The translations under genes were made by a program, and so were the position numbers. A DNA stretch of 64,000 bases, taken from assembly GCA_030248215.1 (NCBI GenBank), contig JASANG010003821.1, positions 156,881-220,880 on the forward strand, written 5' to 3'. Each line of letters begins with the position of its first letter. The first letter of the stretch is position 1. Below are positions 1 to 14,647 of the stretch, piece after piece. The notes under the pieces were generated by a model that saw only the letters and a list, made by a program, of their open reading frames with translations, was not told where the DNA came from and ran no database searches. This DNA comes from Enoplolaimus lenunculus (Eukaryota > Nematoda > Enoplea > Enoplida > Thoracostomopsidae).

Positions 1-972
1 AAAGCTCTCCGTCCCTGATCTTTACATGGTCCTGACCTCGGATGCTGGACCCCATTACAAAAACGGCCCATGTTACTTTAAGGGGCGTCCAGGTTTCTGG
101 TGGTCTATAAATAGTAGGTTTAGATTTTAGACTAAATTTTTTTGCTTAGACTTAGGCTTTAAAATCCTGCTCCGGTATGACTCTGAAATTTGGCCATTAT
201 TTACAGCTGGCTACCAGAGTGTAACCGGATATCATTTCCGGCGTAATCGATGTCCGTTTCCGTTATAAAGATACTCAAAGTTCTGGTATTTTTCTCTTCC
301 AAATTACTTTCAATAGTTCAATTAAAGGTGCGCTGCAAAAATTGACTTCATGTCTACCCGATGACCACTACGACCCATTCAACTCTTTCATGCCATACCA
401 TTGTGTTTAAGAGCTTTATTGGTGTATTTCATTTTTACACAACTATTAAGTAGACACGTTTTTCATTTTAATAAAATTGCATTCAATAAAACACACAAAT
501 GAACTATGCAGGTGGTACTGCTAAAAAACCTCGATTATAACACTCTATTTTAACAGGAGTCAAACACCATTTTCACCATCCACAGAAACAAAAAGTTACG
601 TTAGAACAAATTTGCCTTCAATATATAAATTTATTGGTACATCATCGTCATACATCTTAACCATTACTTCTTCAATCAACATCCAATAGCGATAAGAAAC
701 TTTCAAATACAATGGTTGACCCAAAAAATGACGGGCCCATGTATAGAACAGAGCCGGATCGTTTCCGGCGGGACTGTAATAGAGTCAGTTTAAGCTTTAG
801 ACTAATTTTTTTTTGTTTAGGATTAGGCTTAGGCTTACTAAAAAGCCCATGCTTACGCTTAGCCTTAGGAATATGCATATACTATTGTAGTTCCGGCCCT
901 GTTCTATACATGGGCGAAACGCCGTATCATGAGCGTTCCAACTTTAGTAATATCGATTTTCAAAATACTTTG
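1..972. other. 3' flank of PRPF4, repeat fragments
   Basis: No gene is recognised here. Positions about 67-180 resemble one end of the GGCCCATG element family, with a cggcccatgtta start followed by gtttagattttagacta and cttagacttaggctt. A fuller copy lies at 733-915. A possible minus-strand poly(A) signal (tttatt on the plus strand) lies at 630-635. If it is used, the PRPF4 3' UTR would contain the 733-915 element. Confidence 0.5.
733..915. repeat. GGCCCATGTATA-type inverted-repeat element
   Basis: The two ends are inverted repeats: ggcccatgtatagaacag at the left and ctgttctatacatgggc at the right. The interior holds gagccggatcgtttccgg, tttaagctttagacta and a run of degenerate TTAGGC-like hexamers. 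Fuller or partial relatives lie near 18880-19013, 26036-26228, 37438-37530, 43082-43180 and 56735-56890. No transposase is present. It reads as a small non-autonomous DNA transposon just downstream of the PRPF4 stop codon. Confidence 0.7.
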
Positions 973-3900
973 TTACAACACCACTTCGTCTTGTGACCAC
1001 AATTTAAACGTCCTATCAAACGAAGACGAAGCCAGCCATTTACAATTCCTCGACACATCCACACACATAACTTTACTGTCGTGACCTGTGAGTGTGCGCA
1101 GTGGATGCCATCCAGGATGTGTCCAAACCTAAAATATTGGAATATACTTGTTTACGTTCTTCGAAACACTGATAACTTACTAGATGTCGACAGTTCAATC
1201 ACAGCGTTTATATTAATCTATTAAGTCATTTAGACTTAGGCTTACGCTTAGGTTTGTTACCTTCGGGGACTTTATGTGGGAGCAGTAGACAAGTATCGAA
1301 AAAATAATAAATTTAAAACCTGTTAAAAACTGGCCGCAAGCATCTCGTGGTTCTTATACACTTACGCCTCCAGTTTTCGAAATTTTAAATTTTGGCATAA
1401 CTTAGGGGCGTAAGCCTAAGATTAGGTTTAGATCAAATTTTGAAGTAAAGAACTTTAGGTTCCTATCAGAGTGAAAACGGGTGTTAGTAAATACTTGATC
1501 AGAAAATCACAGTACTACACCTGGTAATCGATAATACTATTTAATACATTTCGAACACAGTTAAACAATTTCAAGAAATCACACAATATTTTAATCCGTT
1601 TAATTGAATATTTTGATCAAATACTAAATTTTCACATTTCTAAGGTGTAGCCACCCTAGGTATGTATTATTCTTCTCAACAAAGTGTCATACAGATACCT
1701 GAAGAAGATAAAACAATAAACATACACCAAACCTTAGTCCTATTTTCCATAACTCGTTTACCTTGATCAAATTATCATACGAGCATGTTATCAAAAAATC
1801 ACCGCCCATCAAACGCTTTGAAGCTGTATGGCCGGCTGTCAAATCTATTTCGCTATTGTCATCTTTGGGTAACGTACAGCTGTCGTACATTTCCGGATGC
1901 GGGGCAAACTTCACCGAAGAAACAATATTTTTATGGGCAGGAATCGTATAGAGAGGTCGTCGCGTGCGCAAATCCCACAAACGGCACGTATTATCTTGAC
2001 TACCGGTAGCCATGACGTACCTAAAATATAAACCGTTATATTCAATAACCTGGCTAGCGAGAGTTGAGCCATTCAACTCTTCACTGACAAATAATGCCAC
2101 TTAAAACAGTTAAAAAATGTAGATTTATATCGTGTAACTGGACACATGCAGAGAAAACTGCCAGCTTGAAACAAATAAAAAAACAACAATAATTATAATA
2201 ATAGAAAAACAAATACGTAATAAAACATAAAATAATAATAATACTACAATAACAACGACAATAATAATAACAAGTAACAATAATAAAACAAAATGAACAA
2301 TTCACCCGTTGGAAGCGAAATCAACTGATAATATGCCACGTAGATGGCCATCCAAGAACATAACACATTTCCCTGTCCGCAAATCCCACACGCGTCCGTA
2401 GCTGTCTAAGCCTCTTAAAACAAATACATTTCCATAATAAATTTCTATATTCAGACTGTTGAAAATCGAACCTTTTCTGAAATTATTTCCCAACGGCTTG
2501 TCTTGTAAATGAATAATTAAAATTTCTGTCTTTGAATGCTTTTCTAAAGCACAAACTCAAGCCGTATTTATTTTGATAAACATTGTGTTCAAAAATATTA
2601 CTCTTTCGATACCAACAAATAACCGAAAACAAATTCAACAAATCCGGGTTGAAATTCCAAGTTTATTTCAGTTTGCTGGAAGGAAAATGCTTCATTTGTA
2701 ACGAATGCATAACATTTTTAATATCAGCTCCTGCTCCAGTGCCAATGCTAGCGCTCCCATATCCGCTGGGGTACCTCGCCCTCTCAAGTCACCTCATTCC
2801 GACCGTCAATATTTTTTCAATACGCTCATAAAAAGTAGATCAAATTGATGGCATTTTACACGTTTTAGGACCGTTAATGTGCCACACGAAAGGCTGCGCT
2901 TGCGAAAAGTAGCCTCAGACCTGTCTTGTTTACTGATTGGGCTGGGAGCAGATCTGGAAACCACTATTTCTCCAAACTTACCCAGTCAATGCGACAGAGC
3001 CGTCGCCTTGAAATGCAATGTCGTGAACAGGTTTACTATGCCCTTCTTGAAACAGTACTTCGTCGTTGTATTCCAAATCAAACAACCGCCACGAAAAATC
3101 GTAACTGAATAAACACCGACATTACAGAGTAGTTCACAAACAAGCGAAAAAGTGTTATTAACATCAAATAACAAACAGCGAAAGATCTATTTTGACCGAA
3201 AACTTTCATATATTCTACATCTTGTGCATTACAGACAGGAATGTGTGTTGTGATATCAAGAAAACAACAGCGTTATCTTTAATTTCGGTTAAAGGTTTGT
3301 AATGAACGTAAAAATTTGAAATAAAACCATTTTTTCTGCATTTCAAATAAAAACTGTCGGAACAGCGTTTCTCAACCCACAAATACCGGCATTAAAAGCC
3401 CCTTTTCCCCGTAGAGATTGAGCTAGTGAAATGTCAAAAACGGCAGACTCATACCAGCACGTAGCCAAAAATCTTCCAGACGGATGGAACGCAACTTTCG
3501 CGACACGATACGGAGCATGACCTTCGAGTTCGCCAAAAATTTCGTCACTAAAAGATCAAAATATGCAATCTATATTCCTAAGCCTAAACTTAAGCCTTTA
3601 AAACAGCACGTCAGTTTGACACAAGTTTCTGAGTCTCAGCGTACTGAAAATTAAACAGTGTGTTATAAGCTGCAATTACATCAATCTCACAGCCGCTGGA
3701 AGTACAGCACGTATCTCACACTTACTAACAATATTAGGACTCATAAACTCCGAAACATACACCAAATGTTGAACTTAACACTCTACGGTATGACACATGC
3801 AATACAAACCAATCACCATCTGAACACCGGTGCTCAGGGTAAGACTGGATATCCGGATCCAGTTTAATATCAGGTAAAATCAATATCCGTATCCGGCTCC

Positions 3901-6900
3901 ACATAAACCTACCGGATTCCGGATATTTGCGGTGGTGGTCCTGAACTTCACAAAACTGCATTTTACATGTGAGTGTCTTTAACATCTTGCTGTGATTGCA
4001 TTTCTGGGCATGAAGTAAAAATGAAAAGCACAAGGTAACAATTAATTCTAATCGAAGAAACATATATTTTGTGCCACTCAAATGTAACAGTGTACAAATT
4101 TACATGAAATATCCGGTTAATATCCGATGCCAGTAGGAAATTCAATACCCGGTTAATATCCGATTCCAGTAGAAAATTCAATATCCGTATCTGGTTCCGG
4201 TATCCACTAAATAAAATATCCGGTCGCACCCTTTAAAATATCCGGTCGCACCCTTTCGATGCTGCGCATATTCATAATATAGACACAGGCTAGAGCTTTA
4301 AACCGCCAGAACTCAGAGAAACAAACCTTTCAAGTGTCCACAACTTGACCGACCCGTCTTGGCAGCATGATGCCAAGTTAATCACAACTGGGTCTTGCGA
4401 CAAGGTCGCTTGAGGATGAAACGCAATACAACTAACGTGATTATTGTGACCACGATAGGTACGCTGTAGCTGGCAGCCAGGAATTGACCACAGTTTGCAC
4501 AGACCGGACCTAAAAGACAACGAAATAAGCAAACAGCTTTTGCTCAATCACTTGTTTTATCTATACTTACCTTACCATATCCAAAAATCAGTTTTAGTAA
4601 TAACATACAGATTTTTGAAAATTATAAAGGTTGTTTAGTTAATACTACCGCCTACTAAACGATGTACCTCAAACATAACAACATATAACTATATCATGCG
4701 TAACCTCTGGAAACGTCTTTCTCTTAAATATTATCAGTTATCATCACGAAATCTGAGAGGAGATTACATACAGTAGCGAATATGAATTTTACAGCAATCT
4801 TCAAGTTCGTCATAATTTATCTGAGTCGACACAATTTATGTACTTATCTCGAAAAATTACAACAGCATATCTTGCCCAAATCAAACACGCACTTACCATG
4901 ACGAAGTTGCAAGCAAATTTGAATCGGGACTAAACTGACAGCAAGACACAGGTCTGGAGTCAGCAAATTGGCTACAGTAGCTCGATAACGACTAAAAGAT
5001 AAACAAAGTACTTTATTTAACTTTCAAAATATTTCCCGAAACATAATTCGTAAACTATCCCTAAAAAGTAAAACGTAGCCCCACAAACTTAGCCGCAAGT
5101 TTTAAAGGTTAAATTGAGCCAACGCTTGACCTAAATTGTTTAGTTTTCAACAAAACATATCTCGTCCTTTAGCATTCGAACGTATCATTCCGTGTTTTGT
5201 TTGGAAAAAGTCACTTTTTTCAAATGGCGGACAAATAAAAAATTTAAAGCTAAGAATCGAAAGAAAAAATTGACATAACCAATCAAAACGCTTACTCTTG
5301 CCCATTTCTGTGTTTCTTGCAGTTTCACGGTCGCCAAATTCACCTGTGAACTTTTCAGTTGCTTTTGAAATTCGAGACGCGCTTTAGCTCTAAAATTTCA
5401 AATCTCACAGCTCAACATCAGTGCTACTACAATATAAAGTGAAACAAATATATTTCAGAGCCAGATACTTACAAACTCAGTTCCGACATCGTTTCAAGTT
5501 GCGCTGCCCTACCCAGAAACTGTGATGGATATAAGTTTTAGATTCAATAATGTGAAAACGTTTGAATGCGTTGCGCGTTTTACTCACCCAGTCCAAAAAG
5601 ACACTATCTGCCACCTTCAAAACTATTTATCCGTATACTACCTTACAACCACACGACTGAGATAAACAAACTTGGAGCGATACTAAAATTGTCTCAGTTT
5701 AGGTTATTTCCAAGCCATAACCGAGAGCGTGTTTTCAGAATTTGCAAAAAACAAGTCGGTGCCGTCAATAATAATTTTGTTGAATTTTCTAGGTTTTTAG
5801 GTAACGCGATAATTCTTGATTTGTAATAAAATATTTTTCTGAACAAATTTAGATTTGTTCGGCCTAAAGAATGATTAATCGCCAGTTTTCGCTTGTATAA
5901 GATTTTTTGGATGAAGTCAATTTTTTGCCATACTACGCAAGTAAATTTGGTTACTTTTCTAGAATTTTCTGTTAGCGAAATCCAAATCCTTGATAAGACA
6001 TGTAATAACGGACAGTTAAAGTTTTTTGACAGCTGAGAATCTATTCCCGCATTGCAGAAACAGCCAACCTTCTTCAAAGCGATCATGTCAAAAAGGCCCG
6101 TTCAAATAATAAGTAGAAAGACATATTTTCGAATTTAGCTGGTAGTTTGGTTTTCGAGGTATAGCTTCTCTGTTTCAAACCTACCAAGACTCAACAAGAA
6201 TATGACCAGACCACCGACCGAGACCACCTAAAAACCGAGACTTACAGAGACCGAGACCGCCCGCTTCTGCTTATGGTTGAATAGTGTGAATGTGAAATCA
6301 TTTGAAGGTGAAAAAAATTTTTGTGCCCACTCCAACAGGGTTAAATTTTTCGTTTTCCAGCCATCTTCGTGCAATCTATCTTCCAAAAATGAACTTTTTT
6401 TACAAATGTTTAAACTTATCGTGAAAAACACCTCAGGATAGGATAACCATTACAGCTACACCGGCAGTGTCGGTGTGGTATGGTTCTGCCAGCGCCCCCA
6501 TAAAAATACGTAAGACAGGATCTTCGTCTTCCAGCACTCGTCCTACATTCTACCCTTCTACAGCAAAGTTTTCAACAAAATTTTCAAAGTACCGTGGCAA
6601 AGAATACTTCAGTATAGCCATTCGAGCTGCTCGAAGTGTAGCAGGCCCTTCATGGTACCATGTCGTTTCCGCTTCTGCGGCATCTCGGGCACGCTTGGCT
6701 TCCAGTGCGGCGCGAACTTCCGCCCCTCCAGATAACGCTATTTCGCGATCTTGATCTGACATCAGTGACAAGTATTTGCGCAGGCGTTCGCGTCGTTCGG
6801 GCGCATCTTCTCCAAATATACCTGTCAATCAGCCTCTGAATACTAGTCACATATGTTTGTTTGTATGGCTGCCGAAGGTTGTAGCCCGGGATTCAGTTTG

Positions 6901-9004
6901 CATCACAAGAACAATCTTCGAAATTTTTATAAAACGTAACTCAACCTTCCCAAAATCTTGGCTGTGTAGCTGCTCAGTAATTACAATAGCTAACGGGGAA
7001 TTATTACATCAAAGGTTCGAGACCCACAACTAGTACCATACCGAATATGAGGTAAAGATGTATCAAAAACTTACAAATTGGCTGATCCAGTGACCGTAGC
7101 ATTAGTTTGACTTCAACATCCACTGTTGGCAAAACCAGAGATCGTGCCTAAAGAACCAAAACACTAAAACACAGCAATACAACAGCAGCATTAGGAATTA
7201 TAACAATCAAATAATTTTTGATCTTTTGCAACGTAAGGTCAGATTACAGTTACACGTTTGAAAACAAGATCTTCATAGCTGACAGGAAGTTTCGTAAAAC
7301 TAAGTTGATACGTAATTGGTATTAGTTAATGCAATTTTGACAATGCGCTAGTTTCAAAATTGTATGTCGTGAACGGTCAAACCATAACACATCAGCAAAT
7401 ATATACTATACCATAAGTATATTCACGGTTGTGAACGTAAAAAAGAGTATTATGCAAACAACGTGAGAAGTTAAATTCATGTCCAAATCGTGAATTTCAT
7501 TCAATTCACGTCCAAATCGCGAAGTTCAATTCACGTCCAAATCGTGAAGTTCAATTCACGTCCAAGTCGTGAAGTTCGATTCATGTCCAAATCGTGAAGT
7601 TCAATTCACGTCCAAATCGTGAAGTTCAGTTCATGTCCAAATCGTGAAGTGCAGTTCATGTCCAAATCGCGAAGTTCAGTTCATGTCCAAATCGTGAAGT
7701 TCAGTTCATGTCCAAATCGTGAAGTTTTATTCATGTCCAAATCGTGAAGTTCAATTCACGTCCAAATCGTGAAGTTCAATTCATGTCCAAATCGTGAAGT
7801 TCAATTCACGTCCAAAGCGTGAAGTTCAGATCATGTGAAAATCATGAAGTTTTATTTATGTCGAAATCGTGAAGTTCAATTCCCGTTCAAATCACGAAGT
7901 TCAATTCATGTCAAAATCGAGAAGTTCAATTCATGTCAAAATTGAGAAGTTCAATTCATGTCCAAATCGAGAAGTTCAATTCATGTCCAAATAATGAGTT
8001 CAATTCATGTCCAACTCGTGAAGTTCAATTCATGTCAGTGATCAATTCAATATTTGGCAAGTATGAGTAGCTTGCAAAAACCAAAGCTTATAAATCACAA
8101 AAATACATATAATCGTACCTTTCTACGCCGTTCAAACTCTGCTAAAATCTCCTCACGAGACGCTTCCGAGGCCGACGGTCCATCCAGAGCCATGTATTCT
8201 TGCTTGTCATTTTCTGAAAGTCGCCTAGGTTCACAATAACACAATACGTGCAACTTATAACAATATAAACAGTATAAAATAAGATATACATAGAAGCAAT
8301 ATATACTTTTAAATATTTCTATACGTACCTTTCTTTGATAGTTTAAGAAACCTATCAAATCGGGCAACAAATTTCATCAAATAAAACGTCATAATCTAAA
8401 CCTTAGACAGCATGTTGTTAAATAAGTCTTACTTTCACTAATTATATTTTTCGGTTCAACTTTCGGTTTTGATTCTTCTCGTTTAGCTGAACTAGTTCTG
8501 CCACCACTTTTGCCATCTGTCTTTCTATCGGATTGCGACTCCGCGATTATATTTTTAATTGCTTCACTTTCAGCAAGGCTTCCATAATGAACTATCTGTA
8601 AATAAGTGAATAATTTTTCCCTTCAAACTAGTAGCTGTAGAACTGCACGGTCAGGACGACGCCTTTCCTCGAAGTACTGTGAATATACATGATTTTCATC
8701 TTAATTTCTCCGGAAGATATGGCCACGCCGAGAATCGAACCTCGGACCTCTCGCTCTCGAGTCAAGCGCGCTGTCCATTACACCACGCGGCCGATATCTG
8801 AATTTCTTCTGGTGCTATATGTGTACGAGTATGTATGTGTCTTAACATTACACACTCTGCGCATCCACAAGCTACACCGCGTATACTAACAGTAGCCAAA
8901 CACGCTCAAAACGTCCAACTTGTCTTTACCATTTTACACTCTAAATACATGCAACAAACGTTTCATACCTTCGCCTTCTTTGCGAGGGGCTTATCGTCAT
9001 CCAT
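973..9004 (-). CDS. PRPF4: U4/U6 small nuclear ribonucleoprotein Prp4 (WD40)
   Basis: This is the 60K WD40 subunit of the U4/U6.U5 tri-snRNP, acting in nuclear pre-mRNA splicing. Fourteen exons, in coding order: 8969-9004, 8433-8595, 8119-8213, 7075-7147, 6562-6821, 5473-5519, 5296-5389, 4897-4991, 4327-4509, 3455-3547, 2982-3104, 2306-2413, 1762-2020, 973-1128. They total 1785 nt (594 aa; human about 522) and all phases agree. The start [12 protein letters not shown] leads into [12 protein letters not shown], like the conserved YGSLEE region. The Prp4 (SFM) motif [14 protein letters not shown] lies near residue 126 and TWYHEGP near 177. WD40 blades follow from about residue 256 to the end, including [59 protein letters not shown] and a final FDRTFKLW. 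A blade near residues 500-528 carries an acidic insertion of about 28 residues. The donor at 6561 is weak (GTAGAA), so that exon edge is the least certain. Confidence 0.94.
3835..4256. repeat. hAT-like MITE relative in a PRPF4 intron
   Basis: It begins cagggtaagactggatatccgg and ends aatatccggtcgcaccctt, an imperfect inverted pair of the CAGGGTGCAACCGG type. The interior repeats the phrase ggttaatatccgat-cagtag-aaattcaata. The right end is present twice in tandem, a unit of about 22 bp at 4213-4234 and 4235-4256. It sits in the intron between exons 3455-3547 and 4327-4509. Confidence 0.55.
7463..8036. repeat. 25-bp minisatellite in a PRPF4 intron
   Basis: About 22-23 tandem copies of a 25-bp unit with core ttcacgtccaaatcgtgaa fill most of the intron between PRPF4 exons 7075-7147 and 8119-8213. 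Each core is an interrupted palindrome: ttcacg and cgtgaa around a 7-nt spacer. C/T variation (cacg or catg) alternates among copies and the downstream units are more diverged. Confidence 0.9.
8721..8792 (-). tRNA. tRNA-like sequence (Arg/Glu-like, probably pseudogene or SINE head)
   Basis: On the minus strand, 72 nt can pair as an acceptor stem (GGCCGCG with CGTGGCC, 7 pairs, one G-U). There is an A-box-like TGGTGTAATGGACAGC and a near-perfect B box GGTTCGATTCT. The anticodon stem can be drawn as CGCTT/GAGCG with loop GACTCGA (CTC), or shifted to give CGA. Neither matches a standard tRNA cleanly, and the T-arm closes with an 8-nt loop. I therefore call it tRNA-like. It lies in PRPF4 intron 1 on the coding strand. 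A related sequence with the same CTCGAG core lies near 30813. Confidence 0.5.
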
Positions 9005-11243
9005 TGTCTTCCAAAGTTGTACAACCGATAATTAATAAATCATAAACAACCAATGAATTTTATAAAATCTTAAATAAAAATTAAATATTCAGCTGTTCTG
9101 AAAGTTTCCAGATACTTGTAAGACATAAAATCAGTTCCGTGGAATACTCCGAATCACAAATTTTGAAAACCACCACCTTCTTTTCCGCTCAAAAACATGT
9201 TTCACAAATTTATTTCTAAAAGCACTAGCTATGTGATTTCAGTTGTATTCTGTCCAAAGTACATTTTAATGCTAAGTTATTAAGAAGCACAGAACTGCCA
9301 AAAATAGCATTCGTATTGTTCTCTTCTTTTTAGCCCGCTTGCGGAAACCTGACTTCGCTTGATTTTTAGTTCAAAAGCAGTACGGAGATTTAACTCAGGA
9401 AACAAATTAACTTAAATTCTTTGAAAGTTCAACCATTAATGTTTACGCGAAAATGATTTCTTATAACTGTAATAGTTAGACCACATCTAAATTTGAATAA
9501 GTGAAATAAATTCAGCAGGTTCAACTCAGTTTCATGTTCGCACGAAAATTTTGAATTTTGTCTGAAATAATATTTCTAGCTGACTTGCAACTCTGAACTG
9601 AAATACTAGTTTTTACTGCGCACACGCGTCATAAACTTTTGAAAGTTTCCCCTTGATTTGTTTGGCGTTCACAATATTCCTAGATACTTGGCCACTTACT
9701 ATACATCAATAAATTTATAACATAACTTTCAACACCTAGCTAGTGGTTCTCGTTACTGCCTTTGTGTCCGGTGTTAGGGTATTTAGATTCGCTGTTCGAA
9801 TTTGGAACAATTTTGTCTGCGACGCTGTCCGAAAGAAGACATAAGATGCTAAGACATAAGATGCTAATTTCTCAACCCGCTCAGCTTTAAATCTGTTACA
9901 CGTTACAGGGGATTTAACATTAAAACAATGTATAGCTTCTAGGGTTCCAACATCAACAGAAACTAAATTTTGCTTGCACAGGAACAAGAACAGGAGATTA
10001 ATTTCGTCGAAGTAACTGGAACAGGAACGGGGACCGGAATTTGAAATAGTTTTCATCACCAAATTACTGTTGAAATTGCTTTAGACAATTTTCAACTATT
10101 TCATCATGAAGTTTTGCGAAAACACAACAGAAACAGTTTTTCAACAGCTGCAGTAATTGCAAAAACATTTCGAAATAATTTTTCAAAGACAAAGTTTTCA
10201 ATGTTTAAATGATTATGAAGATTTGGCCACAAAACCATAAAAATTCCGATTCCTGCATCTTTGAATGCTGGAACAGGAAGAGGAACAGGAATTGAATTTT
10301 TATAGGAATTCCGGCCGGTGTGACAAGTTGGGTAGGCTAGGATACCACCTTTAGTTCTGAGTGCTCGCAACTGCAAATGAGGGCGAAGTTTCGATCCCGT
10401 GACCAACAGATTCTCAGTAAACTGAAGTTTTGTACTAGAGTTAAAGACTATAGTGTCTAATTTTTCGGTAGCAGCACTTTAAAACAGGGTTAATCTTTCC
10501 AGAAAACTTGAAGCGACCGGAAAAACGGTTTTTCGGAAAATTGAAAAACTGGTGTCGTGCCGTGCTCTAAAACATGCAAAGACGTTTAATGGATGTTCAA
10601 TCTGGTGCGAAAATGATACTAAGAAATTATTCGGTGCCTTCAAATGTAATTTTCTGCGGACGGCCGTGTACAAAAGTGTCTGATTGTAAAATAATAGCAC
10701 GTACCGACTAGCTAGCCACTAAGTTGAAGGTCTGAGTTTGGCAAAAAATCTGCTAACAGGATTTGTAGTTTCACTGTAATATGAATTTGCAGCAAAATTG
10801 GTACGTACTATATGTATATACTTCAAATTTTGTGTACCTTCTACGTAATCATGTACCTCGGAGTACGGTCGTACCGTTTTCATGTTTTTCTGATTTCGTC
10901 CATGGTACCGTTTGGCCCCGTCCCCGGGATATCTCTCAGTGATTATTTTAATGTTAAAAATAGGATTCGGCAGCAAAATCATCTTAAGTTAAATAAGCAC
11001 CAATTGAGGCAACAGAATTTACTTTTGCTTCGAATTGAGCTCCATCACAGCTGCAATGAACACAAGCAGCAAAAACGTCCGGTATAACCAACCAAACAGG
11101 CATTAGAAAATCTAGTAAATCAGCGTCCTTGACATTCAAGCTGTTAACCTGGAGAAATTTTGAACAGTGCAAGCTAACTTTTATATTTTAGGTGTTATAT
11201 ATTTTATATAAGTTGTTTGTATCTGTAATCGTTTTCGCTAACA
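9005..11243. other. Divergent intergenic region PRPF4 / RPL23
   Basis: About 2.2 kb separates the PRPF4 start codon from the RPL23 start codon on the other strand, so both promoters must lie here or in unseen upstream exons. Apart from the repeat at 9941-10325 I recognise no gene, RNA or clear promoter motif. Confidence 0.4.
9941..10325. repeat. CAGGGTTCCAACAGGAAC-family MITE, degenerate copy
   Basis: It shares with 61752-62129 the opening agggttccaac-agaaactaaattttg, the internal catcaccaaattactgttg and caaagttttcaatgtttaaatgatta, and the closing aacaggaattgaattttta-aggaattccg. It contains repeated short ggaacagg motifs and no coding capacity. Confidence 0.6.
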
Positions 11244-13889
<2,646 letters not shown>

Positions 13890-14647
13890 TTGTATTGAAA
13901 AAATAGTGTGCGCAATATATTGCAGAATCTGCTGTAAAATATGTGTTAAAAGGGTTTTTTTATTTGTGATTCAAGCTTTTAAACAGCACAAGCCTGCTTT
14001 AAAAACATCAAAATTGGTCAAATTTAGTTTCATTTAAAGTGCGTATCTGAGTAGTTTTTATTACTGTGGCTCATTGGCTCTGCAGATTTGGCAGTTACTA
14101 TTTTGTTGCCTTTTATTGTTTATGTTTCAAAGTTTTGAAATAAAACTAATGGTTTTTGTTTTGATGCTAATGTGCTTATATAAACGAGCTGGTAAAACAA
14201 CAACTATGATGTTCGTGTTGGCACAAGTATTCGGTATTGCTTAAACTAACGCAATAGTGTGATGGAAATGAAATGAGGGCCGTGAAATTAAGTGGCATCG
14301 CTCAGGTGTGGGCGGGCTCGTACGCGTGTGAAACATTTAGCTCAGTTTAGGACATTATTACCAAGTCGAAATTTCCCCAGAACTTTCCTTGAGCTCAAGT
14401 TTCTACAGGTTAAGGAACATGTCCAACACATCTAGATCGCAAAAGCAGGCCGTTTGCCTACTTTATTGAGTTGTGAGATAAGATCTTTGATGTTCTGGGT
14501 TTGTAGACAGAATTTCAATATCCATTGTTTATGGAAGCGGGGATCCTAGCGTAAATGTCCATTTTCAGGCGTTTCTAAAAATAAAAAAATTTGTATGGAA
14601 GTTGCGTTGACACATTTTAGCCGTTGCAATCGTAATCGAAGGCGGCC
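13890..14647. other. Intergenic RPL23 / SRD5A3
   Basis: About 760 bp lie between two same-strand genes. Apart from a possible RPL23 poly(A) signal at 14139-14144 I see no repeat or further gene. The SRD5A3 promoter presumably lies here. Confidence 0.4.

Noticed and set aside
712-996. 94-residue plus-strand open frame
   Set aside because: It runs through the 733-915 element and antisense to the last PRPF4 exon, and has no family signature.
5566-6086. Overlapping open frames of 86 and 130 residues on opposite strands
   Set aside because: They fall in the PRPF4 intron between exons 6562-6821 and 5473-5519. The flanking exons join in phase without them and no domain is visible.
7463-8036. CRISPR-like repeat-spacer array
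   Set aside because: The units are directly contiguous with no unique spacers and lie in a eukaryotic intron; this is a minisatellite.
8329-8351. A 23-nt micro-exon of PRPF4 between exons 2 and 3
   Set aside because: GT-AG signals exist, but including it breaks the frame. Using the acceptor at 8214-8215 for exon 3 restores phase without it.
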